Positions 43,598 to 52,814 of a stretch of 64,000 bases of DNA are shown here, one piece after another; position 1 is the first letter of the stretch; every line of letters begins with the position of its first letter. The notes beneath the pieces are model-generated. The model searched no databases and was not told the origin of the DNA. It saw only the letters and a program-made list of their open reading frames with translations. The stretch is from Jonesiaceae bacterium BS-20 (GTDB lineage Bacteria; Actinomycetota; Actinomycetes; Actinomycetales; Cellulomonadaceae), in assembly GCA_039995105.1 (NCBI GenBank), contig CP146203.1, positions 3,348,001-3,412,000 on the forward strand, read 5' to 3'. Both the position numbers and the translations under genes were made by a program.

Positions 43598-44268
43598 CAA
43601 AGTTGCCCAGAGTTGCGCACGGGTTGCTGGTGGCCGCAGTGCTGATGGGTTCGCTTGCTAGCTGCTCTTCCGAATTACCAGCGGTGGGAGAGAGCCTCAC
43701 CATAGAACAAGCAGAGACCCTTGCGCAGGCTCGGTTTCGGCTAGCCGCCCAGGGGCCCTTCACGGTAGAAGTCTCGGTGGGCGGTCAAGACGATGTCAAC
43801 CACCTAGAGGCAGAACTGACTGTGGACCACCAAAACCTTCAGGCGTGGGGCACGGTTGAGCGTGGCCCGCAGGGGTTAGCAATCACCGAGCAGGTTGTAC
43901 TGACGGACCAGATCTACGCGGTCAACGTTGATGGTGTCTGGCAAACCGGAGAACTGCCCACTGCGGCTCTGCTGGTGCCGTTTTCCATGGGAGCGGACCG
44001 CCCAGAGAACGCCCAAATCTTGGCCCAGTCAGACGCCCAGTTCCTTGGTAGCAGCAAACTCGATGAGCAAGAAGTTGCGGTATTCCGCAATGTAAGTGAG
44101 AGCGGACAGGACTCAACAACACGGCTGTGGGTAGATGAAGAGGGCCGCCTGCAACGCCTTGACTCAGGTGCTGATGAAACGTTCAGCGCAACCGTATTGG
44201 ATCAGAGTCCAACTCCCAAACCGGAAGATCTAGTGGCGTTCATTGACAGTTTAGGAACTCCTCGGTGA
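43594..44268 (+). CDS. LppX/LprAFG-like lipoprotein
   Basis: 224 residues. The lipobox is LASC after a short hydrophobic leader. The mature part alternates beta strands and resembles the lipid-binding LppX_LprAFG fold (LEAELTVDHQNLQAWGTVER, TEQVVLTDQIYAVNVDGVW, TRLWVDEEGRLQRLDSG), though weakly. It may carry a hydrophobic ligand for the DyP peroxidase or outer lipids. It is the middle gene of a fully overlapping operon. Confidence 0.76.
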   Translation: MTKLPRVAHGLLVAAVLMGSLASCSSELPAVGESLTIEQAETLAQARFRLAAQGPFTVEVSVGGQDDVNHLEAELTVDHQNLQAWGTVERGPQGLAITEQVVLTDQIYAVNVDGVWQTGELPTAALLVPFSMGADRPENAQILAQSDAQFLGSSKLDEQEVAVFRNVSESGQDSTTRLWVDEEGRLQRLDSGADETFSATVLDQSPTPKPEDLVAFIDSLGTPR

Positions 44269-45557
44269 TCAACAAGCGTCATCCCAATAACCTGCCAGCA
44301 CGAGGACCAGAGTCTGCTAGTACAATGGACCCTGCCGATCCGATAAGCTCAATTGCTCCAGGTCCAGCAGCAGTATCTCCACCGGGGTCACGCTCGGATA
44401 GTCAGGGGTTCTCGCGTCGACAGATTTTAACTATTGCTGGATCCGCGTTAGCAGCCGGTGCTGCCGGCTGGGCCGTACGCGGTCAAATTGCAGAACCGCA
44501 CACGGCGGGGGCCGCCTCCGGTGTCCAGGAGCCCGGACCTTCGCAAGAGCCAACCGGCGGACAGCCGATGGACCAGATTAGTGGGGCATCGGACGGGGAA
44601 AATGCGCTAGCAAAGCCGCTGCCAGAAACAGAACAGCGGCCGGGAATCACCTTTCCATCGGTGCCGCAACGGCACGCATGGTTTGGGGCACTCGCACTGC
44701 CGGGAATGAGCGCCGCAAACATCCTGGAACTTGCGCAAGCAGCGCAAAATAGCCCCGGCACCAATTTTCCAGATGCTGGAACCGTCACGGTCACGATCGG
44801 TTTTGGACCCGCAGTGGCCCACGAACTATGGCCGCAACGGGCGGCAAAGGCAGCGGAACTTCCGGCCTTCAAGCGGGAGACCGAGGACCTCGTGGCTGGC
44901 GGGGAAGTGGGACTGCAGATTTGTGCCGAGACTAAAATTGCCGTCCAGCACATGGTTGCTACTGTCTTGGCGGCTTTTGGTGACCCGTATGTCTTGTGGA
45001 GCCAACACGGATACCGGGATGCGCCAACAGCAAATGGCACAACCAGAACCTCAAGCGGTTTTGTCGATGGTGTTGCAAACCCTCGCACAGCAGAGCTGTT
45101 GGCTGCCGGGGTCTGGTCGAATCTGATGCACCGGGATGCCCATTTGGTGCTGCGCCGGATGCAAATTCTTCCGCAGTTTGCGCAACTGTCAACCACAAAC
45201 CAGGAACAGGCAATTGGGCGGCGTCAGGACACGGGAGCACCGCTGTCCGGAGGAGCCCCGCATGACAACGTGGACCTGTTTGCGAAGACTCCGGACGGTC
45301 ATCTTTTGACGCCGTCGAACAGCCATGTGCGCAGGGCGCATCCGGCAAATATGGGACTGCCACTCATGCTGCGTAGGAGCTATAGTTTCGATCCCGAAGT
45401 GGGCACTGGGCTGGTGTTTGTGGCGTTTGTGGGTGACCCACAAACCTTTGTCCAAACCCAACAGCGCATGGACCAAGCCGATGACCTGATTAAATATACG
45501 GTCACTGATTCCTCAGGCTGTTTCTTTGTCCCCGGCGACCTGATACCGGACAACTAG
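44265..45557 (+). CDS. Tat-exported Dyp-type heme peroxidase
   Basis: 430 residues from GTG; ATG 44325 is an alternative that shortens the leader. The twin-arginine motif SRRQILTIAGSAL begins at about residue 50, so the protein is exported folded. The DyP signature GFVDGVANPRT, with the catalytic Asp, lies mid-protein, and the proximal His is probably that in NSHVRRAHP. The family oxidises dyes, lignin-type phenolics or iron using H2O2. Here it is coupled to two lipoproteins, unlike EfeUOB iron operons. H2O2 from the oxidases elsewhere in the window could be its co-substrate, though that is speculative. Confidence 0.86.
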   Translation: MINKRHPNNLPARGPESASTMDPADPISSIAPGPAAVSPPGSRSDSQGFSRRQILTIAGSALAAGAAGWAVRGQIAEPHTAGAASGVQEPGPSQEPTGGQPMDQISGASDGENALAKPLPETEQRPGITFPSVPQRHAWFGALALPGMSAANILELAQAAQNSPGTNFPDAGTVTVTIGFGPAVAHELWPQRAAKAAELPAFKRETEDLVAGGEVGLQICAETKIAVQHMVATVLAAFGDPYVLWSQHGYRDAPTANGTTRTSSGFVDGVANPRTAELLAAGVWSNLMHRDAHLVLRRMQILPQFAQLSTTNQEQAIGRRQDTGAPLSGGAPHDNVDLFAKTPDGHLLTPSNSHVRRAHPANMGLPLMLRRSYSFDPEVGTGLVFVAFVGDPQTFVQTQQRMDQADDLIKYTVTDSSGCFFVPGDLIPDN

Positions 45558-45714
45558 CTTTGAATACCTTCCACTAGGTCTCTAATGTTGTCATATTGTT
45601 GCAGGTCATGTTCTGTGTCTGCTTTGGCGTCTAGGGGATATGAACTTGGCGTGAATAGATGGTCCAACTGCTGGCTTGTTGCCATAAGAGGGCTGGTTTA
45701 ACCACTCTCCTCTG

Positions 45715-45739
45715 ATATGTTATGAGATGTAGAACATAT
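45715..45739. promoter_or_regulatory. Inverted repeat upstream of the 1972-residue surface protein
   Basis: ATATGTT (45715-45721) and AACATAT (45733-45739) are exact complements, 11 bp apart, about 70 bp before the start codon. The region is AT-rich with promoter-like TATAAATAC (about 45738-45746). Likely an operator; no cognate regulator is adjacent. Confidence 0.45.
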
Positions 45740-45807
45740 AAATACAGATGTTTTTCACTTGTATCAGGGGTGCGCGTTAAAGATGACGCGTTAACAGTGA
45801 GGAAGAT

Positions 45808-48800
45808 ATGAAAAGGTTCTTAGCAACCGCCGCGGCATTTTCCATGCTTGGAGCCGTGGGCGTGGTTGGGGCACAAACTGCATATGCAGGCCCCGGGGAC
45901 GGAACAATCACCGTCCATGTAGTCGAAGATAAAGATGGTGACAAGGTCCGTACGAACGCGGACTCTAATCTACAAGGTGTCACCGTAACGCTTACGAATG
46001 CTGCTGGAGAAGAACACACCGGTGTGACCGGAACGAACGGGCAACTGCGAATGACCGCAGCCCAGAACCCGCTCACAGGCGGGGTGTACCGAGTAGAAGT
46101 TACTAATCCTGATCCTGATCGATTCACCGAGGCGCAGGTAGGAAGCAACTACGTAGATCCACAGCTTGCGCCAGCCGTTTCATTTATTGATGTGACCGCT
46201 GGTAAAGCTGCAAACATCTCGGTTGGGTTTGTCGATCTAGCCGGGCCGATTGATCTTAATCCAACGTTGTTCTCAGCCATCCACCCAGACAATATCTGGG
46301 CGGTAACCGAGGACGAACCAGAGATTTACAAGATCAGTGCGAATCTTCAGGAAAGTAAACCAACTCAGGTAACCGCACGTGGAACCGTGGGAACGGTTTA
46401 CGGCATGGGGGTAGACCCGGTTACCCGTGACCTCTTTGCCGGCGCGTTTGCTAAACGTGGTTCAGACTATGGCCCGGGCGGTCCCGGAGCTGTCTACCGG
46501 GTGAACCCAGACACTGGCGCTTCATCCGTGTATGTCACGGTTCCCGATGTGGGGACCACCGCTCACAACTTTGCGGATAAGCAGGACTTTGCCTTCCGCA
46601 CGGCTGTAGGCCGCGAGTCCTTGGGTGATGTGGATGTTAGCCCGGATGGCAAGTGGCTCAGTGTTATGAACCTGAAGACCGACTCAATCGTGGTCTATCC
46701 GGTTCAAAGTGCACCTAACCCTGCACCAATCCAAACCTTGGCGATCACACCGCAGGATTGCTCAACAGACTGGGCGCCATTTGCGATTGAGCAGTCAGGT
46801 GACACCGTTTACGTCGGTGCCACCTGCGGTGAAACTATTAAGGCGTACGTTCTGGAATACGAGCGTGCCGTGGATGGCACCCTGACGTTTATCGATGTGG
46901 TCATGGAAAGTGACCTCACCACAATTCCAGGGCGCAACTTGCAACAAGTGTTTTCTGGATCGCTCACCTGCTTCACTGCCAAGTGGAATGCCTGGAGCGA
47001 CGACATTCCGCAAGACTGTATAGACGGAGCGACCCCTTACCCTTTGGGCCCGCCAAATCCTAAGAGCTTCGACACCTTTGCTTGGCAGTTTGCCTTTGCT
47101 CAGCCACAACTCGCGGACATTGAGGTCATGAATGACGGAAAGCTAGCCGTGAGTTTCCGTGACCGTAGTGGCGATCAGTACAGTTCCATCTTGTATGTGG
47201 GTGAGCGTTCCACTGGCGGCGACGCATACCACACCAACATTCCTGCGGGAGACCTCCTATTTGCTTGCGGTGATGGGGCAAACGGATTTGTCTTGAATTG
47301 CGGTGCTACCACCGAGAATGTCAAAGAAGACGTGGTTTTATTCCACTTAGAAGCAGCATTTGGCGGCATCGCTTACATGCCCGCAACAGACCACATCATT
47401 ACGAACCAAATTGATCCCGATGGTACTGTGAACCGCATTGGTCTACGTGGGTACCAAAGCAACGGAGTCGTATACAACGATGCTTCCGATTGGGGAGACG
47501 GAGTTATTCTGACGTCCGGCTTCAAGAAGGCAGCCGGCCTAGCTGACATTGAAGTACTGCTTAAAGCTCTAACCCAACAGGTGGGTAACCGAGTTTGGAT
47601 TGATACCGACAAGGACGGAATCCAAGGCCCCGATGAGCCAGCGGTTCCAGGAGTTCAAGTATCTCTGTATAACGAGGAAGGGGTAGTCATTGCGACAACC
47701 GAAACCGATGCCAACGGCGAGTACTACTTTGATACGGATGACGGTCTAGCGCCGGAAACCAATTACGAGATTCGCTTGGACAGGCCAGCTGACTTTGAAG
47801 CAGGGGGACCGCTTGAGGGAATGTCGGTCACTCAGACGAGCGCTGCTGGTAGTGAGGCCATTGACAACAACGGAGTGCTTAGTTCCGGCGTGGTTGTAGC
47901 CGCCTTTACCAGTCCAGTTCAAGGTACCAATGATCACTCAATTGACTTTGGTTTCATTGAGACCACACTGGTTTCTGTTGGTGATTACGTTTGGATTGAT
48001 GCCAACGATAATGGTGTTCAGGATGCGGGTGAGGTTCCGGTTGCTGGTGTGACTGTGAACTTGTTGTCGGCTGATGGTGAGACTGTTGTTGCGACGACGA
48101 CTACTGATGCTGATGGTTATTACGTCTTTACTGATCTGCCGGTTGATACCGATTATGTTGTTGAGTTTCCAACGACGGTGACGGTTGATGGTGTTGAGTA
48201 TGTGTTGACTGAGCCGAACCGTGGTGGCGATGATGCAGCAGATTCTGATGCCGATGTTTCAACCGGTCGTGTTTCCATCACTACACCTTCTTCGGGTGAG
48301 AACTTGGATGGGCCGGGTGAGGCTGATGATCCAACGATTGATGCCGGTTACGTTCCAGTTCCACCGGTGCTGGTTTCTGTTGGTGATTACGTTTGGATTG
48401 ATGCCAACGATGATGGTGTTCAGGATGCTGGTGAGGTTCCGGTTGCTGGTGTGACTGTGAACTTGTTGTCGGCTGATGGTGAGACTGTTGTTGCGACAAC
48501 GACTACTGACGCCGATGGTTATTACGTCTTTACTGATCTGCCGGTTGATACCGATTATGTTGTTGAGTTTCCAACGACGGTGACGGTTGATGGGGATGAG
48601 TATGTGTTGACCGGACCGAACCGTGGTGGCGATGATGCAGCAGATTCTAATGCCGATGTTTCAACCGGTCGTGTTTCCATCACTACACCTTCTTCGGGTG
48701 AGAACTTGGATGGACCGGGTGAGGCTGATGATCCAACGATCGACGCTGGTTATGTTCCCGTAGTGGTCCCTCCAGTTCTAGTGTCGATTGGTGACCTGGT

Positions 48801-51726
48801 TTGGATCGATGAAGATGGTAATGGGATCCAAGACGAGGGTGAGCCGGGTGTTCCTGGGGTAACCGTGATTTTGGAAACTCCTGATGGTCAGGAAGTTGCT
48901 ACAACGGAAACAGATGAGGACGGGTTCTATGTGTTCCCTGACCTGGATCCGGAAACCGAGTATGTAGTGAAGTTCCCGCCTACGGTGACCGTGGATGGCG
49001 TTGAGTATGAGCTGACGCCACCGAGCCAAGGTGACGACGTTGCTAAGGACTCTAACCCAGACCCAGAAACAGGCAAAACTCCTGTGGTTACGACGCCTTC
49101 TTCGGGTGAGAACTCCGATGGGCCGGGTGAGGCTGATGATCCAACGATTGATGCCGGTTACGTTCCAGTTCCACCGGTGCTGGTTTCTGTTGGTGATTAC
49201 GTTTGGATTGATGCCAACGATGATGGTGTTCAGGATGCTGGTGAGGTTCCGGTTGCTGGTGTGACTGTGAACTTGTTGTCGGCTGATGGTGAGACTGTTG
49301 TTGCGACAACGACTACTGACGCCGATGGTTACTACGTTTTCACTGATCTGCCGGTTGATACCGATTATGTTGTTGAGTTTCCAACGACGGTGACGGTTGA
49401 TGGGGATGAGTACGTGCTGACCGGACCGAACCGTGGTGGCAACGATTCGAATGACTCGGATGCGGATGTTGCTACTGGACAGGTTGCTGTCATGACCCCA
49501 ACCGGTCATCGCGATGGAACTCCGGGCAACTCTGGTCTACCGGGACAAGCAGATGACCCAACCATCGACGCAGGTTACGTTCCAGTTCCAGTTCCACCGG
49601 TTCTAGTGTCGATTGGTGACTACGTTTGGATTGATGCCAACGATAACGGTATTCAGGACGAAGGTGAGGCTCCGGTTGCTGACGTAACTGTCAGACTGTT
49701 GGACGCGGATGGTCAGACCATCCGTACAACAACCACCGATCCGAACGGCTTCTATTCGTTCACGGATCTTGATCTAGATACCGACTACGTGGTGGTCTTC
49801 CCGCCAAGTGTCTCGGTAGAAGGACAAGAGTACCTACTCACGCAACCTGGTCAGGGTGGAAATAGTGCGAACGACTCCAACCCAAACACCATCTCTGGGC
49901 AAGCCCCGGTAACTACACCTACCTCCGGTAACAACTCGGGTGCGCCCGGTGAAACTGATGATCCAACGATCGACGCAGGTTACGTTCCAGTTCCGGCTCC
50001 ACCGGTGCTGGTTTCTGTTGGTGATTACGTTTGGATTGATGCCAACGACAACGGTATTCAGGATGAAGGTGAGGCTCCGGTCGCTGGTGCAACGGTGACG
50101 TTGTATGCGGCAGACGGTGAAACCGTCATCGCCGTTACTCAAACCGACGCTGATGGTTATTACGCCTTCACAGATCTTCCTGTGGAGACAGAGTTCATCA
50201 TTGAATTCCCCGTCACGGTTACTGTTGAAGGCAAGGTCTACCCACTAACCGAGCCAAACCGTGGTGGAGATGACGCTGGGGATTCGGATGCCAATGTTTC
50301 AACCGGTCGTGTATCTATCACCACGCCTTCATCCGGTAACAACTCGGGTGCGCCTGGTGAGGCTGATGATCCAACGATCGACGCCGGTTATGTTCCGGTG
50401 TTGGTGTCGATTGGTGACTTGGTTTGGATTGATGAAGATGGTAATGGGATCCAAGACGAGGGTGAGCCGGGTGTTCCTGGGGTAACCGTGATTTTGGAAA
50501 CTCCTGATGGTCAGGAAGTTGCTACAACGGAAACGGATGAGGACGGGTTTTATGTGTTCCCTGACCTGGATCCGGAAACCGAGTATGTAGTGAAGTTCCC
50601 GCCTACGGTGACCGTGGACGACGTTGAGTATGAGCTGACGCCACCGAGCCAAGGTGACGACAGAACTAAGGACTCTAACCCAGACCCGGATACCGGGAAG
50701 ACTCCGCTGATCACCACACCATCGGAGGGTAACAACAGCACCGAACCTGGTACGGCTGATCTCCCAACGATTGATGCCGGTTACAAGCCAGTCCCTGTGC
50801 CAGAGCCAGTAGTGGTTTCTATCGGTGACTACGTTTGGGTGGATAAGGACGGCGACGGTAAGCAAGATCCGAACGAACCAGGCATTCCTGGGGTAACCGT
50901 AAAACTTCTTACGCCTGAGGGTAAGGAAATTAAGCGTACGGTTACGGATAAGGATGGGTTCTACTCATTCACGGATCTGACTCCAGGTACGGACTTCATT
51001 ATTGAGTTCCCAACTACAGTGATGATCCAAGACGTTGAGTACGTACTCACTACGCCTGATCAGGGCAATGATGATGGTAAGGATTCGGATGCCGACACCA
51101 AGACGGGCCGAGTCTCAGTAACCACGCCTGAGGATGGCCTCAACTTGAGTGAGCCTGGCAAGACTGACAATCCAACGTTTGATGCTGGATTCGTTCCGGT
51201 TGAGGAAGCGCCTACACTCGTTTCGGTAGGTGACTTCGTCTGGGTGGATAAGGACGGCGATGGCAAGCAAAATCCGAATGAACCAGGCATTCCTGGCGTA
51301 ACGGTCCGTCTCCTCAGTCCTGAAGGTAAGGAAATCAAGACCGCGGTCACGGATAAGGATGGGTTCTACTCATTCACGGATCTGACACCAGATACCGAGT
51401 ACATTATCGAGTTCCCAACGACAGTGACCGTAGATGGTAAACAGCACAAGCTGACCGTTTCAGGAAAGGGCGGTAACCCTGCCCTCGATTCCGATGCTGA
51501 TTCCAAGTCTGGCCGCGTCTTGATCAAGACGCCAAAGACCGGAACAAACTCCGGAGCGCCAGGGGAAGCTGATGACCCAACCATCGATGCCGGCTTTGTG
51601 ATTGTTTCTTCCGGGGACCTGCCAACTACCGGTGGAGAGTCACCGTGGCCGGTCCTGATCGGTGCGATGCTCATTGTTGGAGCTGGTGCGCTATTGATGA
51701 GGGCGCGGAGCCGCAAAACGCTATGA
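45808..51726 (+). CDS. Giant sortase-anchored SdrD B-repeat surface protein
   Basis: 1972 residues with a signal peptide ending near GAQTAYA. A short Cna-B-like module (about 32-130) precedes a beta-propeller-like region (about 140-585; NIWAVTEDEPEIYKISANLQ, GDVDVSPDGKWLSVMNL). Ten SdrD B-like modules of about 135 residues follow, starting near residues 591, 722, 856, 992, 1126, 1267, 1402, 1533, 1670 and 1805; most begin VSVGDYVWID and contain the calcium-loop text ANDNGVQDAGE and end DDPTIDAGYVPV. The sorting signal LPTTG lies at 1938-1942, then a helix and RSRKTL. Likely a long-stalk adhesin with calcium-stiffened repeats; partner unknown. Confidence 0.9.
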   Translation: MKRFLATAAAFSMLGAVGVVGAQTAYAGPGDGTITVHVVEDKDGDKVRTNADSNLQGVTVTLTNAAGEEHTGVTGTNGQLRMTAAQNPLTGGVYRVEVTNPDPDRFTEAQVGSNYVDPQLAPAVSFIDVTAGKAANISVGFVDLAGPIDLNPTLFSAIHPDNIWAVTEDEPEIYKISANLQESKPTQVTARGTVGTVYGMGVDPVTRDLFAGAFAKRGSDYGPGGPGAVYRVNPDTGASSVYVTVPDVGTTAHNFADKQDFAFRTAVGRESLGDVDVSPDGKWLSVMNLKTDSIVVYPVQSAPNPAPIQTLAITPQDCSTDWAPFAIEQSGDTVYVGATCGETIKAYVLEYERAVDGTLTFIDVVMESDLTTIPGRNLQQVFSGSLTCFTAKWNAWSDDIPQDCIDGATPYPLGPPNPKSFDTFAWQFAFAQPQLADIEVMNDGKLAVSFRDRSGDQYSSILYVGERSTGGDAYHTNIPAGDLLFACGDGANGFVLNCGATTENVKEDVVLFHLEAAFGGIAYMPATDHIITNQIDPDGTVNRIGLRGYQSNGVVYNDASDWGDGVILTSGFKKAAGLADIEVLLKALTQQVGNRVWIDTDKDGIQGPDEPAVPGVQVSLYNEEGVVIATTETDANGEYYFDTDDGLAPETNYEIRLDRPADFEAGGPLEGMSVTQTSAAGSEAIDNNGVLSSGVVVAAFTSPVQGTNDHSIDFGFIETTLVSVGDYVWIDANDNGVQDAGEVPVAGVTVNLLSADGETVVATTTTDADGYYVFTDLPVDTDYVVEFPTTVTVDGVEYVLTEPNRGGDDAADSDADVSTGRVSITTPSSGENLDGPGEADDPTIDAGYVPVPPVLVSVGDYVWIDANDDGVQDAGEVPVAGVTVNLLSADGETVVATTTTDADGYYVFTDLPVDTDYVVEFPTTVTVDGDEYVLTGPNRGGDDAADSNADVSTGRVSITTPSSGENLDGPGEADDPTIDAGYVPVVVPPVLVSIGDLVWIDEDGNGIQDEGEPGVPGVTVILETPDGQEVATTETDEDGFYVFPDLDPETEYVVKFPPTVTVDGVEYELTPPSQGDDVAKDSNPDPETGKTPVVTTPSSGENSDGPGEADDPTIDAGYVPVPPVLVSVGDYVWIDANDDGVQDAGEVPVAGVTVNLLSADGETVVATTTTDADGYYVFTDLPVDTDYVVEFPTTVTVDGDEYVLTGPNRGGNDSNDSDADVATGQVAVMTPTGHRDGTPGNSGLPGQADDPTIDAGYVPVPVPPVLVSIGDYVWIDANDNGIQDEGEAPVADVTVRLLDADGQTIRTTTTDPNGFYSFTDLDLDTDYVVVFPPSVSVEGQEYLLTQPGQGGNSANDSNPNTISGQAPVTTPTSGNNSGAPGETDDPTIDAGYVPVPAPPVLVSVGDYVWIDANDNGIQDEGEAPVAGATVTLYAADGETVIAVTQTDADGYYAFTDLPVETEFIIEFPVTVTVEGKVYPLTEPNRGGDDAGDSDANVSTGRVSITTPSSGNNSGAPGEADDPTIDAGYVPVLVSIGDLVWIDEDGNGIQDEGEPGVPGVTVILETPDGQEVATTETDEDGFYVFPDLDPETEYVVKFPPTVTVDDVEYELTPPSQGDDRTKDSNPDPDTGKTPLITTPSEGNNSTEPGTADLPTIDAGYKPVPVPEPVVVSIGDYVWVDKDGDGKQDPNEPGIPGVTVKLLTPEGKEIKRTVTDKDGFYSFTDLTPGTDFIIEFPTTVMIQDVEYVLTTPDQGNDDGKDSDADTKTGRVSVTTPEDGLNLSEPGKTDNPTFDAGFVPVEEAPTLVSVGDFVWVDKDGDGKQNPNEPGIPGVTVRLLSPEGKEIKTAVTDKDGFYSFTDLTPDTEYIIEFPTTVTVDGKQHKLTVSGKGGNPALDSDADSKSGRVLIKTPKTGTNSGAPGEADDPTIDAGFVIVSSGDLPTTGGESPWPVLIGAMLIVGAGALLMRARSRKTL
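47581..51590 (+). repeat. Array of ten SdrD B-repeat units
   Basis: Units of about 390-420 bp. Copies starting at 47971, 48373 and 49183 share long stretches of identity; those at 48373 and 49183 match for about 140 bases from GTTTCTGTTGGTGATTACG. Copies at 48781 and 50404 form a second near-identical type (ATTGGTGAC(C/T)TGGTTTGGAT). The order type A, A, B, A, C, D, B, then two related terminal copies is a mosaic, not simple tandem doubling. The A-type copies also use unusually T-ending codons compared with the N-terminal region. Confidence 0.88.
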
Positions 51727-51786
51727 CCAATGAGAACGGTCACTGGTAACTGAGGAAACTTAGTAACCTTTGGCATGACTCACTGG

Positions 51787-51843
51787 AAGATCCTCTTGGG
51801 CAGGCGCATCCAGCGCCTTGGCCAAGGGGATCTTCTCTTTTTT
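51787..51843 (+). terminator. Terminator of the SdrD-repeat surface gene
   Basis: AAGATCCTCTTGG (51787-51799) pairs with CCAAGGGGATCTT (51822-51834) with one G-U; a T-rich run CTCTTTTTT follows. Confidence 0.85.
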
Positions 51844-51977
51844 GGGGCGACAATATGGCGAGACTCCAGTTCATATAGTGAGATGTGACCCAGGTCGCTT
51901 TAGTTCATCGGCTGAACAATCTCGAATGCATAGTCACAGGTCAGAGGGGCAGGGCGGAGCGGGTTGGACGGGAGAGT

Positions 51978-52060
51978 GGTCAACCGGACGTTGAAGGCTT
52001 CAACGCTTTGTTGACCTAAACACTCGAAATTGCTACTTTCGCTTTCAACAGACCGTTGAA
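51978..52060. promoter_or_regulatory. Cluster of TTCAAC/GTTGAA palindromes upstream of dauR-like gene
   Basis: CGTTGAAG-G-CTTCAACG (51989-52005) is a perfect 8-1-8 palindrome, nested within GGTCAAC (51978-51984) and GTTGACC (52010-52016). A second TTCAAC-N5-GTTGAA site lies at 52044-52060, 26 bp before the start. At least six GTTGA half-sites occur in 83 bp, a strong sign of a cooperative operator, perhaps for the regulator encoded next. The rest of the 51844-51977 gap shows no gene. Confidence 0.65.
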
Positions 52061-52085
52061 TTTTGCAGGACGATTAGGGCGGAAC

Positions 52086-52814
52086 ATGACTGGCAATGGC
52101 GCTTCCACGCACCCCGTACCACCACAAGACCCGGTTAACTATGCCGTCTTAGCGGAAAACCAGTTGATTATTGCCGCCCTTAAACAACTTGTTGAACCAA
52201 TGGCATTGTCGCTGCTCAATACCGAAGTAGTCGTTCACGACCTTTCCCTCCTACCAAACTCAATCGTTGCCATCCACGGAGACCTCACGGGGCGCCAAGT
52301 TGGCAGCCCAGCAACCGACCTCCTGCTGCAGCAAGCTGCCCAGCGTAACTTCCACAGCCTCGTTGGTTATCAGTCGGTCTTGCCCGATGGGCGAGAGACC
52401 AGGTGCACCACGATTGTGGTCAAGAACAGCCACGGAGATTCAGTCGCCGCGTTATGCACAAACTCGGACGTTGGCGTGTGGCATGAGCTTTCCCAGATTC
52501 TCTCGGTCATGACTGACAACGGCCGGCCCTCGACAGAGGCGTTCGTGCAAGACGTTGACGAACTGACCGACCTCCTGTTGGAGCGAGCTATTACCGCGCA
52601 ACAGGTTCCCGTTGAGCTCATGCGCAAGGAACACAAGCTTGAGGTTGTGCGCCAGGTGCGTGAAGGCGGCATGTTCTTGCTTCGCGATGCCGCAGAAACG
52701 GTGGCCGGAGCGCTGCAAGTTTCCCGGTTCACCATTTACAACTACATCAACGAGATTGAAGAAGCCGAGAAGCTTGTTCTTGACGTGGAAGCAGAAGGAA
52801 CCAAGTGGCTTTGA
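52086..52814 (+). CDS. DauR/YheO-type transcriptional regulator (PAS-like plus HTH)
   Basis: 242 residues from ATG 52086 (an AGGGCGG site lies just upstream); 52056 would add ten residues. Residues about 30-150 are the YheO PAS-like sensor (ALKQLVEPMALSLLNTEVVV and HDLSLLPNSIVAIHGD). The C-terminal HTH is MFLLRDAAETVAGALQVSRF then TIYNYINEIEE. DauR homologues control amino-acid catabolic genes. It overlaps the next gene by 10 bp, so it probably controls the C-S lyase and antiporter that follow. Confidence 0.85.
   Translation: MTGNGASTHPVPPQDPVNYAVLAENQLIIAALKQLVEPMALSLLNTEVVVHDLSLLPNSIVAIHGDLTGRQVGSPATDLLLQQAAQRNFHSLVGYQSVLPDGRETRCTTIVVKNSHGDSVAALCTNSDVGVWHELSQILSVMTDNGRPSTEAFVQDVDELTDLLLERAITAQQVPVELMRKEHKLEVVRQVREGGMFLLRDAAETVAGALQVSRFTIYNYINEIEEAEKLVLDVEAEGTKWL

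Noticed and set aside
48778-49509. 243-codon minus-strand frame, repeated in related form at 50329-50865, inside the SdrD repeats
   Set aside because: It recurs only because the coding repeats recur; its text (runs of Asn/Arg/His/Ile) is that of a reverse-strand reading of Asp/Val/Gly/Thr-rich codons.
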